A stretch of 64,000 bases of DNA. Origin: Bretschneidera sinensis. Its lineage: Eukaryota > Streptophyta > Magnoliopsida > Brassicales > Akaniaceae. Position 1 is the stretch's first letter. Every line of letters begins with the position of its first letter. This document shows positions 47,656 to 59,600 of this stretch, one piece after another. The notes below the pieces were generated by a model. That model was given only the letters and a program-made list of their open reading frames with translations. It ran no database searches and was not told the DNA's origin. Position numbers and translations under genes: made by a program. The stretch covers positions 2,816,001 to 2,880,000 of the forward strand of contig CM043700.1 of assembly GCA_023935145.1 (NCBI GenBank). The letters run 5' to 3'.

Positions 47656-49482
47656 TCACAAAGAGCTCAAGTTTTCCGTTGATGTACTCCGGCGAGGCCG
47701 CGCACTACCGCCGATTGCTTTTTTGTTGGGACCAGCCGACCCGCAAATAATGGAGCACTCCAATCCGCATACATTGCTAAAGCAAGAAAACAAGCCACTC
47801 TTTGCGTCAGTGTGCCTCCTGATGTGCTTCTTGGCCATTGCGTTTTTGTGATTGACGCTGCGGCTGCCAGTAACTGCGGGGACGATGTCTATGGTGGCGG
47901 TGGCGGTGGTGGCGGCGGCGGAATCAGTTGCATTGTAACTGGATTTTTCGCCAAGGTCGTACAAAGGTGGGAGCTCAGTCTGCCATCTCTCAAGCTTGGA
48001 GCGTAGCCCCTCCACGCTGCTGTCGTCGTGGCTCCACTCGCTAATGATGGAGCTCTCGGTGTCGTTGGTCCAATTGATCCTTTCCTTTGCCATTTGTGTA
48101 GCCACCTCAGATGGCGAGGGACCAAGTTCGGATTCTGTGAGGATTGGCCTCCCCGCCAAATTGGACCTCAAAGGGGTCCCGAATTCTATGTTGGACTTCA
48201 TTGGTGTTGCCATGAAATTTGGTTTCATCGAGGTGACCTTATGCTTTGTTGATCTTAATGGGGTTCCGAATTCCATGTTGGATTTCCTCGGGGTGACCTT
48301 ATGCTTTGTTGATCTTAATGGGGTTCCGAATTCCATGTTGGATTTCCTCGGGGTTCCGAATTCCAAGTTGGATTTCCTTGGGGTCCCGTATTGATCAAGG
48401 TTCTTGGATAACGAGTACAAGTACGCGGGCGGGTTGTTATCGTTGGAAAACAATTTCTCGTTTACAGCTTTGTTGGACGATTTGGGTTTATCTCCGGTAT
48501 CTGACTCGTCAACCAACAAACCCACTTTTCCGGGTTTTTCCTTCCTGGGTGGGTCCATAATCTCCGACTCGAGAGAAGTGAATTTATGATGAGTAGGTGT
48601 CTTCTTAGGTGCAAGATCTTTGATTTCCAGGTCGAATTCGGAAGTGGAATCGGATTTTCCCTCTTTATTACTCAATGCCGTCGCAATCTCTGAGCGGCTG
48701 ATGATGGATCCAACCGTTGAAGAATTGCCCTTGTGGTTGTTACTTCTTTTCGGCGAGATCTCCACTTCCGAGCCGTTGATGACGGAGCTTGGCTTTTTGG
48801 TGGTTCTGACCATTCTGTTCCTGAGCTCCGACGCCACCATAGAACTGTTATCGCTCTTGGTTCGCCGGAGCTCAGGCTTAGAATTGATGGACGATGGATA
48901 TTGCTTGGAAGTGATTGATGTTGTATTCTTGGGACTGGTGAGCAGCTTATTGTGATGATGGTAAGGTTCTTCCTCGCCCATCAGATCACGATACCCAACG
49001 GCAGAGGAATTCATGTGGGTGTACAGAGGCATGCTTCGCATTGAGCTGTCGAGTAGACCCACACCAACGTTCAAGATCCCTTGCGGGCGACCTGAATCTC
49101 TTCGGACCTGCAGCGCCACGAACCTCATACCTGGCTGCGGGTGGAGATTGTTGTAGTAATTGGGCCGGGTTGATGGAGGGAAGAGGTTGCTGACGAGGAT
49201 CCGTACGGTTCCCACGTGGATGTCACGGAACCAATGGAGAGCGTAGATTTCGATATTGACGGCGGATGTGTCGGAGAAGAGGAAGTCGTCGTCGACACGA
49301 AACACGAACTTGTCGTTCCAGGAGGGATCAGTCTGGCCTTTGGGGTCCACACGAGTGGTTAGCTTGCGGTTAGGGTGGACCCACGCAACCGCGTAGGTCT
49401 TCATGGGGCGGGAGACGGGAGCCAGGTCTTGCGCCGAGATGACGTTCAGCTCCATGAGCTGAAATGGTACAATATGAGACAT
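47656..49482 (-). CDS. C2-domain protein (SRC2-like N-terminus), single exon
   Basis: 608 residues without introns. Residues about 8-140 form a C2 domain: FQLMELNVISAQDLAPV, YAVAWVHPN, TDPSWNDKFVFRV and VGTVRILVSNLF are the usual strands of plant SRC2-type C2 proteins, which bind membranes, often with calcium. Few loop aspartates are seen, so calcium dependence is doubtful. The middle (about 165-510) is Ser/Thr/Lys-rich and probably disordered, with FGTPRKSN/FGTPLRSTKHK repeats at about 360-440. RSKLERWQTELPPLYDL and the cysteine-rich GLFSCFSNVCGLECSIICG near the C-terminus are conserved-looking. No signal peptide is seen. The start is the only ATG fitting the C2 domain. A role in defence or membrane signalling is inferred from the family. 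Confidence 0.92.
   Translation of the reverse strand: MSHIVPFQLMELNVISAQDLAPVSRPMKTYAVAWVHPNRKLTTRVDPKGQTDPSWNDKFVFRVDDDFLFSDTSAVNIEIYALHWFRDIHVGTVRILVSNLFPPSTRPNYYNNLHPQPGMRFVALQVRRDSGRPQGILNVGVGLLDSSMRSMPLYTHMNSSAVGYRDLMGEEEPYHHHNKLLTSPKNTTSITSKQYPSSINSKPELRRTKSDNSSMVASELRNRMVRTTKKPSSVINGSEVEISPKRSNNHKGNSSTVGSIISRSEIATALSNKEGKSDSTSEFDLEIKDLAPKKTPTHHKFTSLESEIMDPPRKEKPGKVGLLVDESDTGDKPKSSNKAVNEKLFSNDNNPPAYLYSLSKNLDQYGTPRKSNLEFGTPRKSNMEFGTPLRSTKHKVTPRKSNMEFGTPLRSTKHKVTSMKPNFMATPMKSNIEFGTPLRSNLAGRPILTESELGPSPSEVATQMAKERINWTNDTESSIISEWSHDDSSVEGLRSKLERWQTELPPLYDLGEKSSYNATDSAAATTATATIDIVPAVTGSRSVNHKNAMAKKHIRRHTDAKSGLFSCFSNVCGLECSIICGSAGPNKKAIGGSARPRRSTSTENLSSL
48235..48354. repeat. Perfect 60 bp coding tandem duplication
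   Basis: 48235-48294 and 48295-48354 are identical. Being 60 bp it adds exactly 20 residues (KHKVTPRKSNMEFGTPLRST-type unit) to the C2 protein. Diverged related units lie on both sides, from about 48170 to 48395. Confidence 0.93.
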
Positions 49483-52400
49483 AATGGCGTTGTTGTTGAT
49501 GTTTTGGTTATTGGGTTAATTACTTAATAATAATGAAGACCCTTCGCCGTCCGAGAAGGGACGACGAGGGATGGCATGGGATGACATGAGGGGAGGAAAA
49601 CAACGATAAGAGGGAGTCATTTTGGTGGTTTAGGGTGGTGTCTCTTTTGCGTGTTGACTGCAGCGAAACAATTGGGGGATGGGTTAGTTTGTTGTTTGAC
49701 CACGTTGTTTCTTTTATTATTATTAGTATTATTTTTCTAAAAAAAATAAATATTTGTCAATTTATTTTGGTCAGTCCCAGATGTTACACAAGGAGGGAAA
49801 AGGGGGGGTTAGCTTACTATATTTGAAAAGAGAGAGCAGTTCCTGGTTGGAATTTTTTATTTTATTTTTTGGTAAAGATCCTGATGGTGACACTATGTGG
49901 CAAAGATGTCAAGTCCAAAGGTCGTTATACAGGAGCATTAGTGTTTTAATAAGTTGCTTATGCCAGTTTCACTGTTGTATAAATTTGGGCCTAGTTCAGA
50001 CAAAGGGCTGTTCTTAACTCTTATAAGTAAGCCCTTCCAAAGCTCATCAAAATAGAAACGGATTAGGAGTCTGGGAATTAGAACCAGGCCATGCATTTAC
50101 CATTTCCTTTTGTTTTTTCTTTTTCTATTGGGACATTGTACAATCATGGATCAATTTTTGTTGAAATGGACCAAAAATTAGAAATTTTGAAATCAAAATT
50201 AATCTATTTTTTTCCAACTAGTAAGTTGGAGAGAATGTTACCTCAACTTCGAGTACACGTAACTGTTACTATTCAGGAATGGAGGATAAAACAAAATGTC
50301 TTATATTTAATTGGGTTAAGGTAAAATTGGTCGCGATTAGATACAACTCACTTAATGGGGTAAAATGTTTAAACACGTGGTATGTTAGGTGCAATTCATC
50401 TGAGAACGTGAGAAGTGGAAACATGGGAGACTCTTTGGAATTCATGTCTGAAGTATTATAAATAGCAGCATAATAAAGCTTCGTAAGGTTAGATAAAAAG
50501 ATGGAGGAGGCAGAGGTAGCTTTTTGTGTTACAGTTGGTGCATACTTCACGGGTCCAGATCTATAAAACCCCAGAGATTTGTGAGGTTGATTATAGTGAA
50601 ACTTCTGGTATGACGTAGCCCTATTATGGGGTGAACTTGGATATATTATTTTTTTTTGTTTATAATTCGTGTGATTGGCAGGTCTTGAATCATTTACTTT
50701 GGTGATATTTTTAGATGAATTTTGTCGTTCCCACATACGACGCCAATCTGTTAATGCCTAAAAAAAGACCAAGTGTAATGTTTTCAAATCGTGTCTAGAT
50801 GGGATGAGGTGGATATCTGATATTATCCTCATTTTTGAATCCACGTTAGTTTGGTATATAAACCCCTGCAAAGAAAGCTACTAAAAATTTGGTTCTTTGG
50901 AAAAGCTCTCTCATCGTCAAGTTAGTAAGTGTACCAAAATTAGACGAAATGACGGGCTAAAGAGAAATATCGAAGTGGGAGAGAGAAGAACAAAGTGTAT
51001 TATGGTTTCAAACTTGCATTTAAGTTGCTTTGACTCATTTTTATATAGGCAGTTGGGATTTTTATCTTCCAAAAAAGTTGGAGGTAAGCCCTAGCAATAA
51101 GTTTACTTTCGTACTCTTTGAGCTTTAGAGCTTACTATCGTGCCCTTAATATCTTTAACCTGTTCAAATCTTATAGGATGATATATTTTTGCCTATATCA
51201 GTCTTAATCTGTCAAGTATACCCCAACATAAAATCTATATATCATTTGGTGAATGTATAAATGGCACTCTAGAAAAAGTAACATTATATACAGAGCACCA
51301 ATTCTGAGTTCAAGAATATTAGCTCCACATGATTTCTATAATCTAGTTTATACATTCTATATATTTTAATACGTATGTGACATGCAAATTGAAGGTCATG
51401 ATCAACGAGAAAGGGGTGATGTTACTAAAACTTTTGGAGGTTGGGGGAGGGTTGGTGGTGGTCAGAAAATGACCACAAATTGGCGAGGATGGCTTGACAG
51501 TGACCTGAGGGAGATAGAGGCGTTAGAGAGAGGAGGGAGAGAGATCATACGAGAAGGAGAAAGAGAGGAAAAAATGAAGCTTACCATGTTGACTGTCGGC
51601 ACTACAACACCCGAACTGAGGGAGGAGGGCGACTGACAACACAATGTCGCATAGTGAAGGGAGGGGGTTCCTTGCGGAGAGAGAAATAGGAGGACGAGAA
51701 GAGAGAGAAACTAGCCACCGGGAGGAGAGAGGCGTAGAGGAGAGAGAGAGTAAAGAGGAGAGAAGATGTTTTCTTGAGGAAGAAAAGAGAAAAAAGTAGA
51801 TTAATTTTGATTTCAGCTTCATTTGTTAGTTTGGGGTGATTCAACTTCTCGAAATCTAATTATAATTATTTTATTATAATTTAAATATTTTTCAAATTAA
51901 ATATAACTAAATAAGTAAATGGAGTTTTGATTTCGATTAATAAGCTAGTTTGATAAACTTATAAGTGGAACCAAATATTCACTTATTTGAGTACAACTTT
52001 TCTTTTAGATAATTAATTTTGTAATGCTAGTATTTATTCAAAAAATAATAAAATAAAATTGAAAGTTGAAACACAATTGAAAATATTGAATAATTCGATT
52101 GTAATTTTTTTACTTTGCCAATTATTGTCAATAGCAGCATTAAATTTTTTTGTTTAGCCCTATGCCACGAAAAAGATTTGGATCATTTCCATTTGAGAAT
52201 TGAATTGAAAGTCAAATTCACGTTGAAATTAAATGTCAATATGATAAATTTGAAATTTTTTTTTGGTGATGCGACATTCAATTTCATCATGAACGTAACA
52301 TAATTTCAATTTTCAAATCAAAAAGATCATATCCGAGATTCGTGACAATGACATGGTGGGATTTTGAGAAACTCATCGCATTGGTATCTCTTGACTTAGT

Positions 52401-52743
52401 TGCCCCTTTTGCCTATTTGATGCAAAGCTATAAAGCAAACCAGATAAAACCAGATTTCATGTGATGCTAGTTCTTTGGTTCACTAGTTCTCTACACTCTA
52501 CGAAACCCAAGGGAATCATGTGCATCTTTGCTAATTTTCTCTCTTTATTACCACTCACGAGATAAATAATGCCAAATGCCCATATCTAATCCTCTTAAGT
52601 TGATTTACTGGCTATTTTGAAGGGAAGCAGCAAGAAGATCTGCTGACAGAGGAAGGATTAGAATTGGAGCGGATAGTTACAATTGTGGGGAAAGCATAGT
52701 AGCTATAGATAGTGGTGAGTTCAGTTCTGGAAAGAAGATCAGT
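49483..52743. other. Intergenic region between the divergent C2 and TPR genes
   Basis: Holds both promoters. 51380-51800 is strongly purine-biased (GAGAGG-type runs, open on both strands) and otherwise unexplained. No further gene is supported; frames near 50269-50736 match nothing. Confidence 0.5.
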
Positions 52744-55700
52744 ATGAGGTTGACTGAGCAAGACGGAGAAGGGGAAGAAGAAGGATTCAATGGAATTCAA
52801 AAGTTGGGTATTGAAGAAGATCAAGAAGAAGTTGAACCAGCTAGTCCTCCTATGCATCTTGCTACAGGGCTTGGAATTGAAATTGATGGTAATGGTTTTG
52901 GTGGTGGTAATGTTGTTGATCTAAATCTTCCTTATTTTGATGAGAGTGGGAATTTGGAGGGGTACCATAAGAGGATGGTTGATGAATATCCATGCCATCC
53001 TCTAATTCTCAGAAATTATGCTCAGCTCTTACAGGTGAAACTGAGATTAACTCTTCTTGTTCTGTTTTTATGATTCTGTTCAATTTTGCTCATTCTAAAT
53101 TCCCAAAGTATTACCCATTATGTAAAACTTGAGAAATTCACCATGGAATTTGTTAAATCATCATCACTGTAGTCCTCACCTTTCAGTTTCTTTTTTTAAT
53201 ATTAATTTTTTAATATTAAAAATTAATACAAACATATTACGTAAGAAAATATATTTTATTATAATTATTCATCATTCATTAGATCTAAAATCAAATTCAT
53301 ATAAGAATTTATGAAATCTTACAAACCATCATTTACAAATTAAATACCTTAAATGACTTCAAACAAAGTTTAAACAACTTTAATTTAATATAAATCATAT
53401 AAAAGTAAATAAAAACTAGATTTTAAAGGTGTTTGATATATCAAATTCTTCAAAATTTCAATACTGGTATAAGCTTGGTCCTAAAATCTCCATAACTTCG
53501 TGTCATCATACCCAAAAATATAAAGTGAATGAACATATGATAAGCAAAATAAATGCAACAAACTTTTGGAAATCATATTAAAAGTCCAAAAAAATATTTT
53601 CACGAGAACAAACAGTCTTCTTCAATTAAAACGTATTAAAGAGAAACATACTCCTCACATATTTAAATTATAATTGCTATTTTTTTTTTTTATGAAAACT
53701 GTCATTTTTTGTTAGGGTTTCTAAGAAGTAAAAAGAAAAGAAATGAGAAGATGTATATACACACACAAAACATATATTGCAATCCAAACTAACTTATCAA
53801 AATATGGATGTAATTCATTAAATATACACAGACAAAATATATATTGCAATCAAAATTAAACTAACTTACCAAAATATGAATGTAGTCTCTTAATCCTTAA
53901 AGTAAGTGTATATTAAATATATAAAATATAATTATATAATGATTGAGTTACTGGTTTGAGTCGGGTTGAAGTTTTTTACCTGTGATCCAACCAACTCACA
54001 ATGTTAAAAAATTTCTCAATCCAAACCCAATTCAATTCATTACACCGATTTGAGTTGGATCCACCGATTTTCATAGCCACCGGCAACTTTTAGCGTTAAA
54101 GAGATCTCAACCCCAAAAACCAGAAGCACATAGGTTAAAAGGCCATTATTGCTTGTAGGCAAGCTGATTTAGTAGTGAAAACAATATTTTAATTAGAGCT
54201 GCTAGGAATGCTCATCTCATAATTTGATAAGAGGAAAGGAAGGATTTGACTGGAAGTTAGTCATTAAGTTAATTAAAAATGTTATGGAGATAGGCAGCAT
54301 ACCATTAAAGGAAATTGTTTCTGTTGTTGCATTTATTCAGTTCCTCTGCTACTTCTATGCCTGAGCATTGATTTTTCTTTTTTCTTTTGGGCCCCTAGGC
54401 GGGGGAAGGGAAGAAGGAGATAAAAGAAAATGTGATTTTTTTCATTCTTACATAAAGTGTAATTTTTAATAACAGTCAAAGGGAGACCTTCATGGAGCAG
54501 AAGACTACTATCATCGTGCAACACTCGCAGATCCTGAAGATGGTGAAATTCTGAAAAGTTATGCCAAACTGGTGTGGGAGCTCCATCATGACCAAAGTAG
54601 AGCCTCGCATTACTTTGAATGTGCAGCTCGAGCTGCTAGTCAAGATAGGTAAAAAGTACTTCCATCGTCTCACTTCTTAGAAGCAAATGCAAACTTGGCA
54701 ACTCAACTCAAACTTGAAATGGGTTTAGGACATTTTGCCCTACTAATCCATTGGTACATTCAAACTGTCCCGTTCACACATACCGAGTAAAACTTGAAAT
54801 AATTTCGGTGGGGTGTGGCTTCAGGGATATCTGACTTAAATGCTCAAAATATAATTTTATCTTGTTTTCAGCAATGTTCTTGCGGCATATGCATGTTTTC
54901 TCTGGGAAATAGATGACGATGATGGAGAAGAAAGCAGTGAACCAATAGCTCAGTTTCAGGTGCTTCTTCTTGGGAGGAGTATGACTTTCATGAATGGTTA
55001 ATTGTGGAAAATGTTAGAAAGGCTCTAATACTACTTAAATTTATTGCAGATTGAAGAGGATAAACCAAATAAAATTGATAATTCAGGCCCTAAAGAGGAA
55101 ACTGAGGCAGTCAGCTTATTCTTAAACCTTGAAGCAGGACTCAGAAATGATCTGACAGATTTTTCTGCAACTGATGCCAGCAAAGATAGCAATGTTGAGG
55201 AGTACTATACGAGGATGCTTGAGGAAGATCCTTGCAACCCTCTGGTCCTAAGAAATTATGCTCAGTTCCTATGTCAGGTAAGACTCGTATTTCCTGCATA
55301 ATCAGCTGAGTTTATTCTGCCTAATATCCATGTACTAGATATGAGGCCAACAAAGTTTATGAATTTGTTCATCATCTTTAGCAGAAACAAGAACAGTCTG
55401 CATTCTTGTACTTTCTAATCCAAATAGTAGAAATTAAGGAGATTTTCCAATAGTTCATGTTAACTGCAAAAAGAAGAGAATGAGAAAATAGATTACTTTA
55501 ACCAAACCAAGCAATAAATTATCCAACGTAGTGGCAGAGATCAAGTCTGAAGTTACCATAAGGAACATGCTAGATGAGAATTAAGTGGTGATATAGCAAT
55601 CGAAATTTCTTGGTGAGTTATGTTTTACTTGAGAGTAATTATTCTGTGTGACTAAGCAGTCCAAGGGAGACCTTAAAGGAGCGGAGGTATACTACTCATC

Positions 55701-56171
55701 TGCCATACAAGCTGATCCTGGGGACGGTGGAACGATATCCCAATATGCTAAGTTAGTGTGGGATCTTCATCATGACCGTGATAAGGCCGCATGTTACTTT
55801 GAAAAGGCAGTTCAAGCTACTACCGGAGATAGGTACAATTCTTTGTAGAATCTCCTCGAGTATTGAAAATTTTATCCTCCCCGAAGCATAAATTTTTCGG
55901 TTTGCATGATGAAAGATGTGATCTTTATACTATAGATTCTGAATAGGATAACGTATGTTTCTTTTCTTAACAAAACAAATTATTGAAACATTGTTTCTAT
56001 GGTTTCAGTTATGTTCTTGCAGCATATGCTCGTTTTCTGTGGGAAACAGAAGAAGATGAGGGAGAATATAGTGCAAAGCAAGATCAATGCCCAGCTTCCT
56101 CAGCTCTTCTTCATGAAGGAGCTGTCACTACCGCGAATGCACAAATCACTGGACCAGCAGTCAGAATCTAA
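52744..56171 (+). CDS. TPR-like (tetratricopeptide superfamily) protein with duplicated module
   Basis: Exons 52744-53034, 54476-54648, 54872-54959, 55050-55277, 55660-55832, 56009-56171; 371 residues. It belongs to a plant family of short TPR-like proteins with no settled function. An acidic N-terminal part is followed by module A: GYHKRMVDEYPCHPLILRNY, SKGDLHGAEDYYHRA, YAKLVWELHHDQSRASHYFE, NVLAAYACFLWE. Module B repeats it: EYYTRMLEEDPCNPLVLRNY, SKGDLKGAEVYYSSA, YAKLVWDLHHDRDKAACYFE, YVLAAYARFLWE. The second exon of each module is exactly 173 bp with the same phases, so the modules arose by exon duplication. The start is uncertain: the frame is open upstream to about 52618 and an upstream exon could exist. 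Function: probably protein-protein interaction, no stronger claim. Confidence 0.82.
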
Positions 56172-56602
56172 AGCTTCATAGGTGCTGAATAATCAGAAAT
56201 GTGACAGTTATGTGCAGCCAATATGTGCTGAATAAAAAGGCAGAATCTTAAGAAAGACTTGATTTGTGCAGCATGCCAAATTTCCTTTGTTTGCTGGACA
56301 GTGTCCTCTAGCAAATGAGCTTCATTAATCAGAGAGCCATGTGTGCTCTAAATTTTTAACATTTTACCTATGGAATCAGGAAGTTTATCAAATAAGAGGT
56401 AAAAAAAAACATAATGAAATGCCTCGAAAAAAATTGTGACTCATGTTCCAGAACACATCTATAAAGAAAACTGAACTCTTGAGGATATCAAAAAATTGCT
56501 CTTGAAACCACACAAACTGACATGCAATGGCTGGACCAAAATTTTGATCCTTCCGCTCGGTAAAACATCTAATGTCTACGACAACAAATTTTGTCTCCCT
56601 CT

Positions 56603-59600
56603 TCATACTTGGTGACTTGATAAACCTCTGTCCTGGCAGGGACCTGGCTTATAGAAACCATTTCCTCTTTGTCTGATGTAGTCCCAGTCACCTCCATCCT
56701 GGCCACTTCCCCTGCCAAAACTTCTAGAGCCAAAACGCCCTCTTGGAGCCTCAGCTGGGTAGCTGCCTCTGCCTCTACTCCTTCCTCCTGCTCGAAACAT
56801 TCAATTACAAAACAGTTAAGATGGAAAACTAATATCCTTTGAATTAGCTGATCAACCAGAGCAATATGGAGAGAGCTTGCAGCTTCATTATGCTATGATA
56901 CTACTTAAGAAAAGAAGCATAAATAATCTAATATTGATACCTAGATGTCATCATATTAAAAGAAGAGACTAGAAAGAAATACAATGTTGATTCACAATCA
57001 ATCGAGGGTAAGTCAATCAAGGACATTCCTGAAATACTGAAAAGTTTGAGATAGGAATGAAATGCATACTTCCTCCTCTAAATGGGATGCTGCTTGGTCT
57101 CCTCTCTTCAATGTATACTTGTCGTCCAGCAACCTGTGCACTACCCGCCTACATACATATAAAAAGAACACAAGCCCAAACATAAGTAACAATAAAATTC
57201 AAGGCCAACATTTAGAAGCATACTAAGGAATGGCTTCATAGCAACAAAAAATGCTAACATAGAAACAAAAATGGGAAAGAGCTAGCAATAATAAAAGTCC
57301 AGAGAGAATGTCTGCAGGCAGATTCAATAGCATGGAAATGTAGAGAAACAACTGAAATTCCACTGAAGTGCGAAAAGTCTTTTAAGTCAGAAATGCCTGG
57401 GTATTTCAGTCTTAATCCGCTGCTATTGCAAGTCCCTCCTTTTATTCTAAAACAGTAGAGTTAATTCACCTAAACCCTTGGAATTGTTAACCTCACACGC
57501 TATTTGAAGTCAATGAGGAAGCAGATAATAGAGATGATGTATTATAAAACCCTTGGTTTTTAAAGCATATTAAGACCTTGATTGCATTGTCAACACCACT
57601 CATATCTTCAAATTCAACAAACGCAAAGCAAATACCAACATCCTGCACATATATGAGATATTTTAGTTTAACAAATTTGAGTATGAGATACTTATAATAC
57701 AACTAAAAGACAATCCAAGTAAGTGAACCTTGCGATTCCGAATAATCACACTATCAGGCCTTATTTCACCAAATCTCTTGAATTCCTCCTCAATTTCAGA
57801 TTCGGAGACGGTAGAAGGCAAATTTCTGACATAAACAGATTTTATCTCTCCTAAAAACATTCACAAACATATAAATTAACAGTCACTATGGATGCTCCAA
57901 AAACAATGAACAGGAAATACATAACAACATTTTATTACGTTCAAGTCATAAAAGCAATTAAAAGCAAAGGTTTTAACCTTCATCTTCTAGATCTGAAACT
58001 TCCTCCACCGTGTCTGCCCAAGGCCTTTCAACTGCATTTGAGGGCAGAACTGGTTGTTGATTGGTGAGCTGTGAAGCATTATTCCAGTCGAAAGCAGGAT
58101 GGCCACTCTTGTTAACAGAAGACTGGGGAACAATTGCTGGCGCAGATTGTCCTTTGGTGACCTGTAACTTCCACCAAGAATCAAGAAAAAAGAGGAAACA
58201 AAAATCAGTTCCACGTATATAGATAGATTTCTCATTCCAAACATAAACATACATACATATGTGGATATGTATATACGGAGTGCATACTATAGAAGCATAT
58301 GTGTGCTTTTGGGGTTCTCCAACATGTTCCTCCACAGAAGGTAGGTGATCTTGTACAGCATTCATTGTATTTTGAAGTGAACCATTTGACTCTTCTGCAG
58401 AATTGTTCTCCAGGATGTTTTCAGTCACGAGGGATTGCTCAAACTGTTGCTCTTGGAAACTATAACTGTTAACTGGACCACTTTCTTTGATATCAACAGG
58501 AGCCACGATTTCCCTTGCCTGGATCTTCCCACCAAACAAGTAGTTGGACACTGCAAAAGAGATTCATTTTTGTTCCAAATTAAATAAGATGTTGTATCCT
58601 CTATTCAGCAATATGGATTTCCACCTATTTTTTCGGAAAAGAAAGAATTTATTATAAATTCAAACATTAAAACATGGACAATATTCACTATCTGATTTTT
58701 GGCACAACATAAGCACATTTCCAAATTAGGGTAAAAACAAGTATGTCCTTCAGGTTTGATCATAAACACAAGTTAGTCCCAAGTTTTTTCAATATGACAT
58801 TCCCCTCCAAACCTTTGCTACATAATTGCAAATTCATCCAAATAGGTAACGACGATTAGGATTTTTAACAGAGAAGCTATGAACTGATGATGTGGCATTT
58901 CCTAATTGAATATAGCGACGAAACTGCCCTCATTAAAATCACTTGGCTAAAGACATGCTTTTTATCAGAAAAACAGAGATTTTCTTGCTTTGTGTCCCTG
59001 CCAAACTCTAAAAACCCTTACCATCTCTTTGTTTAAGAATACATCAAGAACCCATCTTTCTTTCTCTTATTCTCTCTCTAAATTTAAAGAGTTACCACTT
59101 TTTTTCTAGAATTAATTAAAGAAACCACAATTTCTCGTTTATCTCTAAAATCCCATTCACAGATTTTTATCACTTTCTCTGTAAAACCCATTCAAAAACA
59201 CAATCTATGGAATCAAATTAACACACCTCAGTTGAAAACAATCAGCTTAAAAACAAAGCAAGTAAAGTTTGATTTTGAATCAAAGGCATACGGAGCTCGC
59301 TAGATATTGTAGATCAAAGCAAAGTTTTGCGATGTGACAAGAAAAAATTGGAAATCAAATAGTCCAATAGGTGAGCTTATGGGAATATTATGGGTTTGAA
59401 TTTATTTATCTAGTTTGAGGGATCTTAATTTTCTTTTTTTGATTTTTTTGTGTTTTTGTTACAACTTGCATTCTAGGTGTTTGAAAAAATGCTTTTGACA
59501 GTGAATAATCATGTTTCAAGTGGAATTGACGCAAGTAGTCCATGAGCTTCTTTGAATGTTGGGAACCTTGTAAGGTTGGCTTATCTGATGACACTTGTGA

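Noticed and set aside
47812..48955. Several plus-strand frames of 60-132 codons
   Set aside because: Antisense shadows of the 608-residue C2 gene.
50269..50736. 155-codon minus-strand frame
   Set aside because: No known similarity recalled, unusual composition, and begins at a doubtful start; not supported as a gene.
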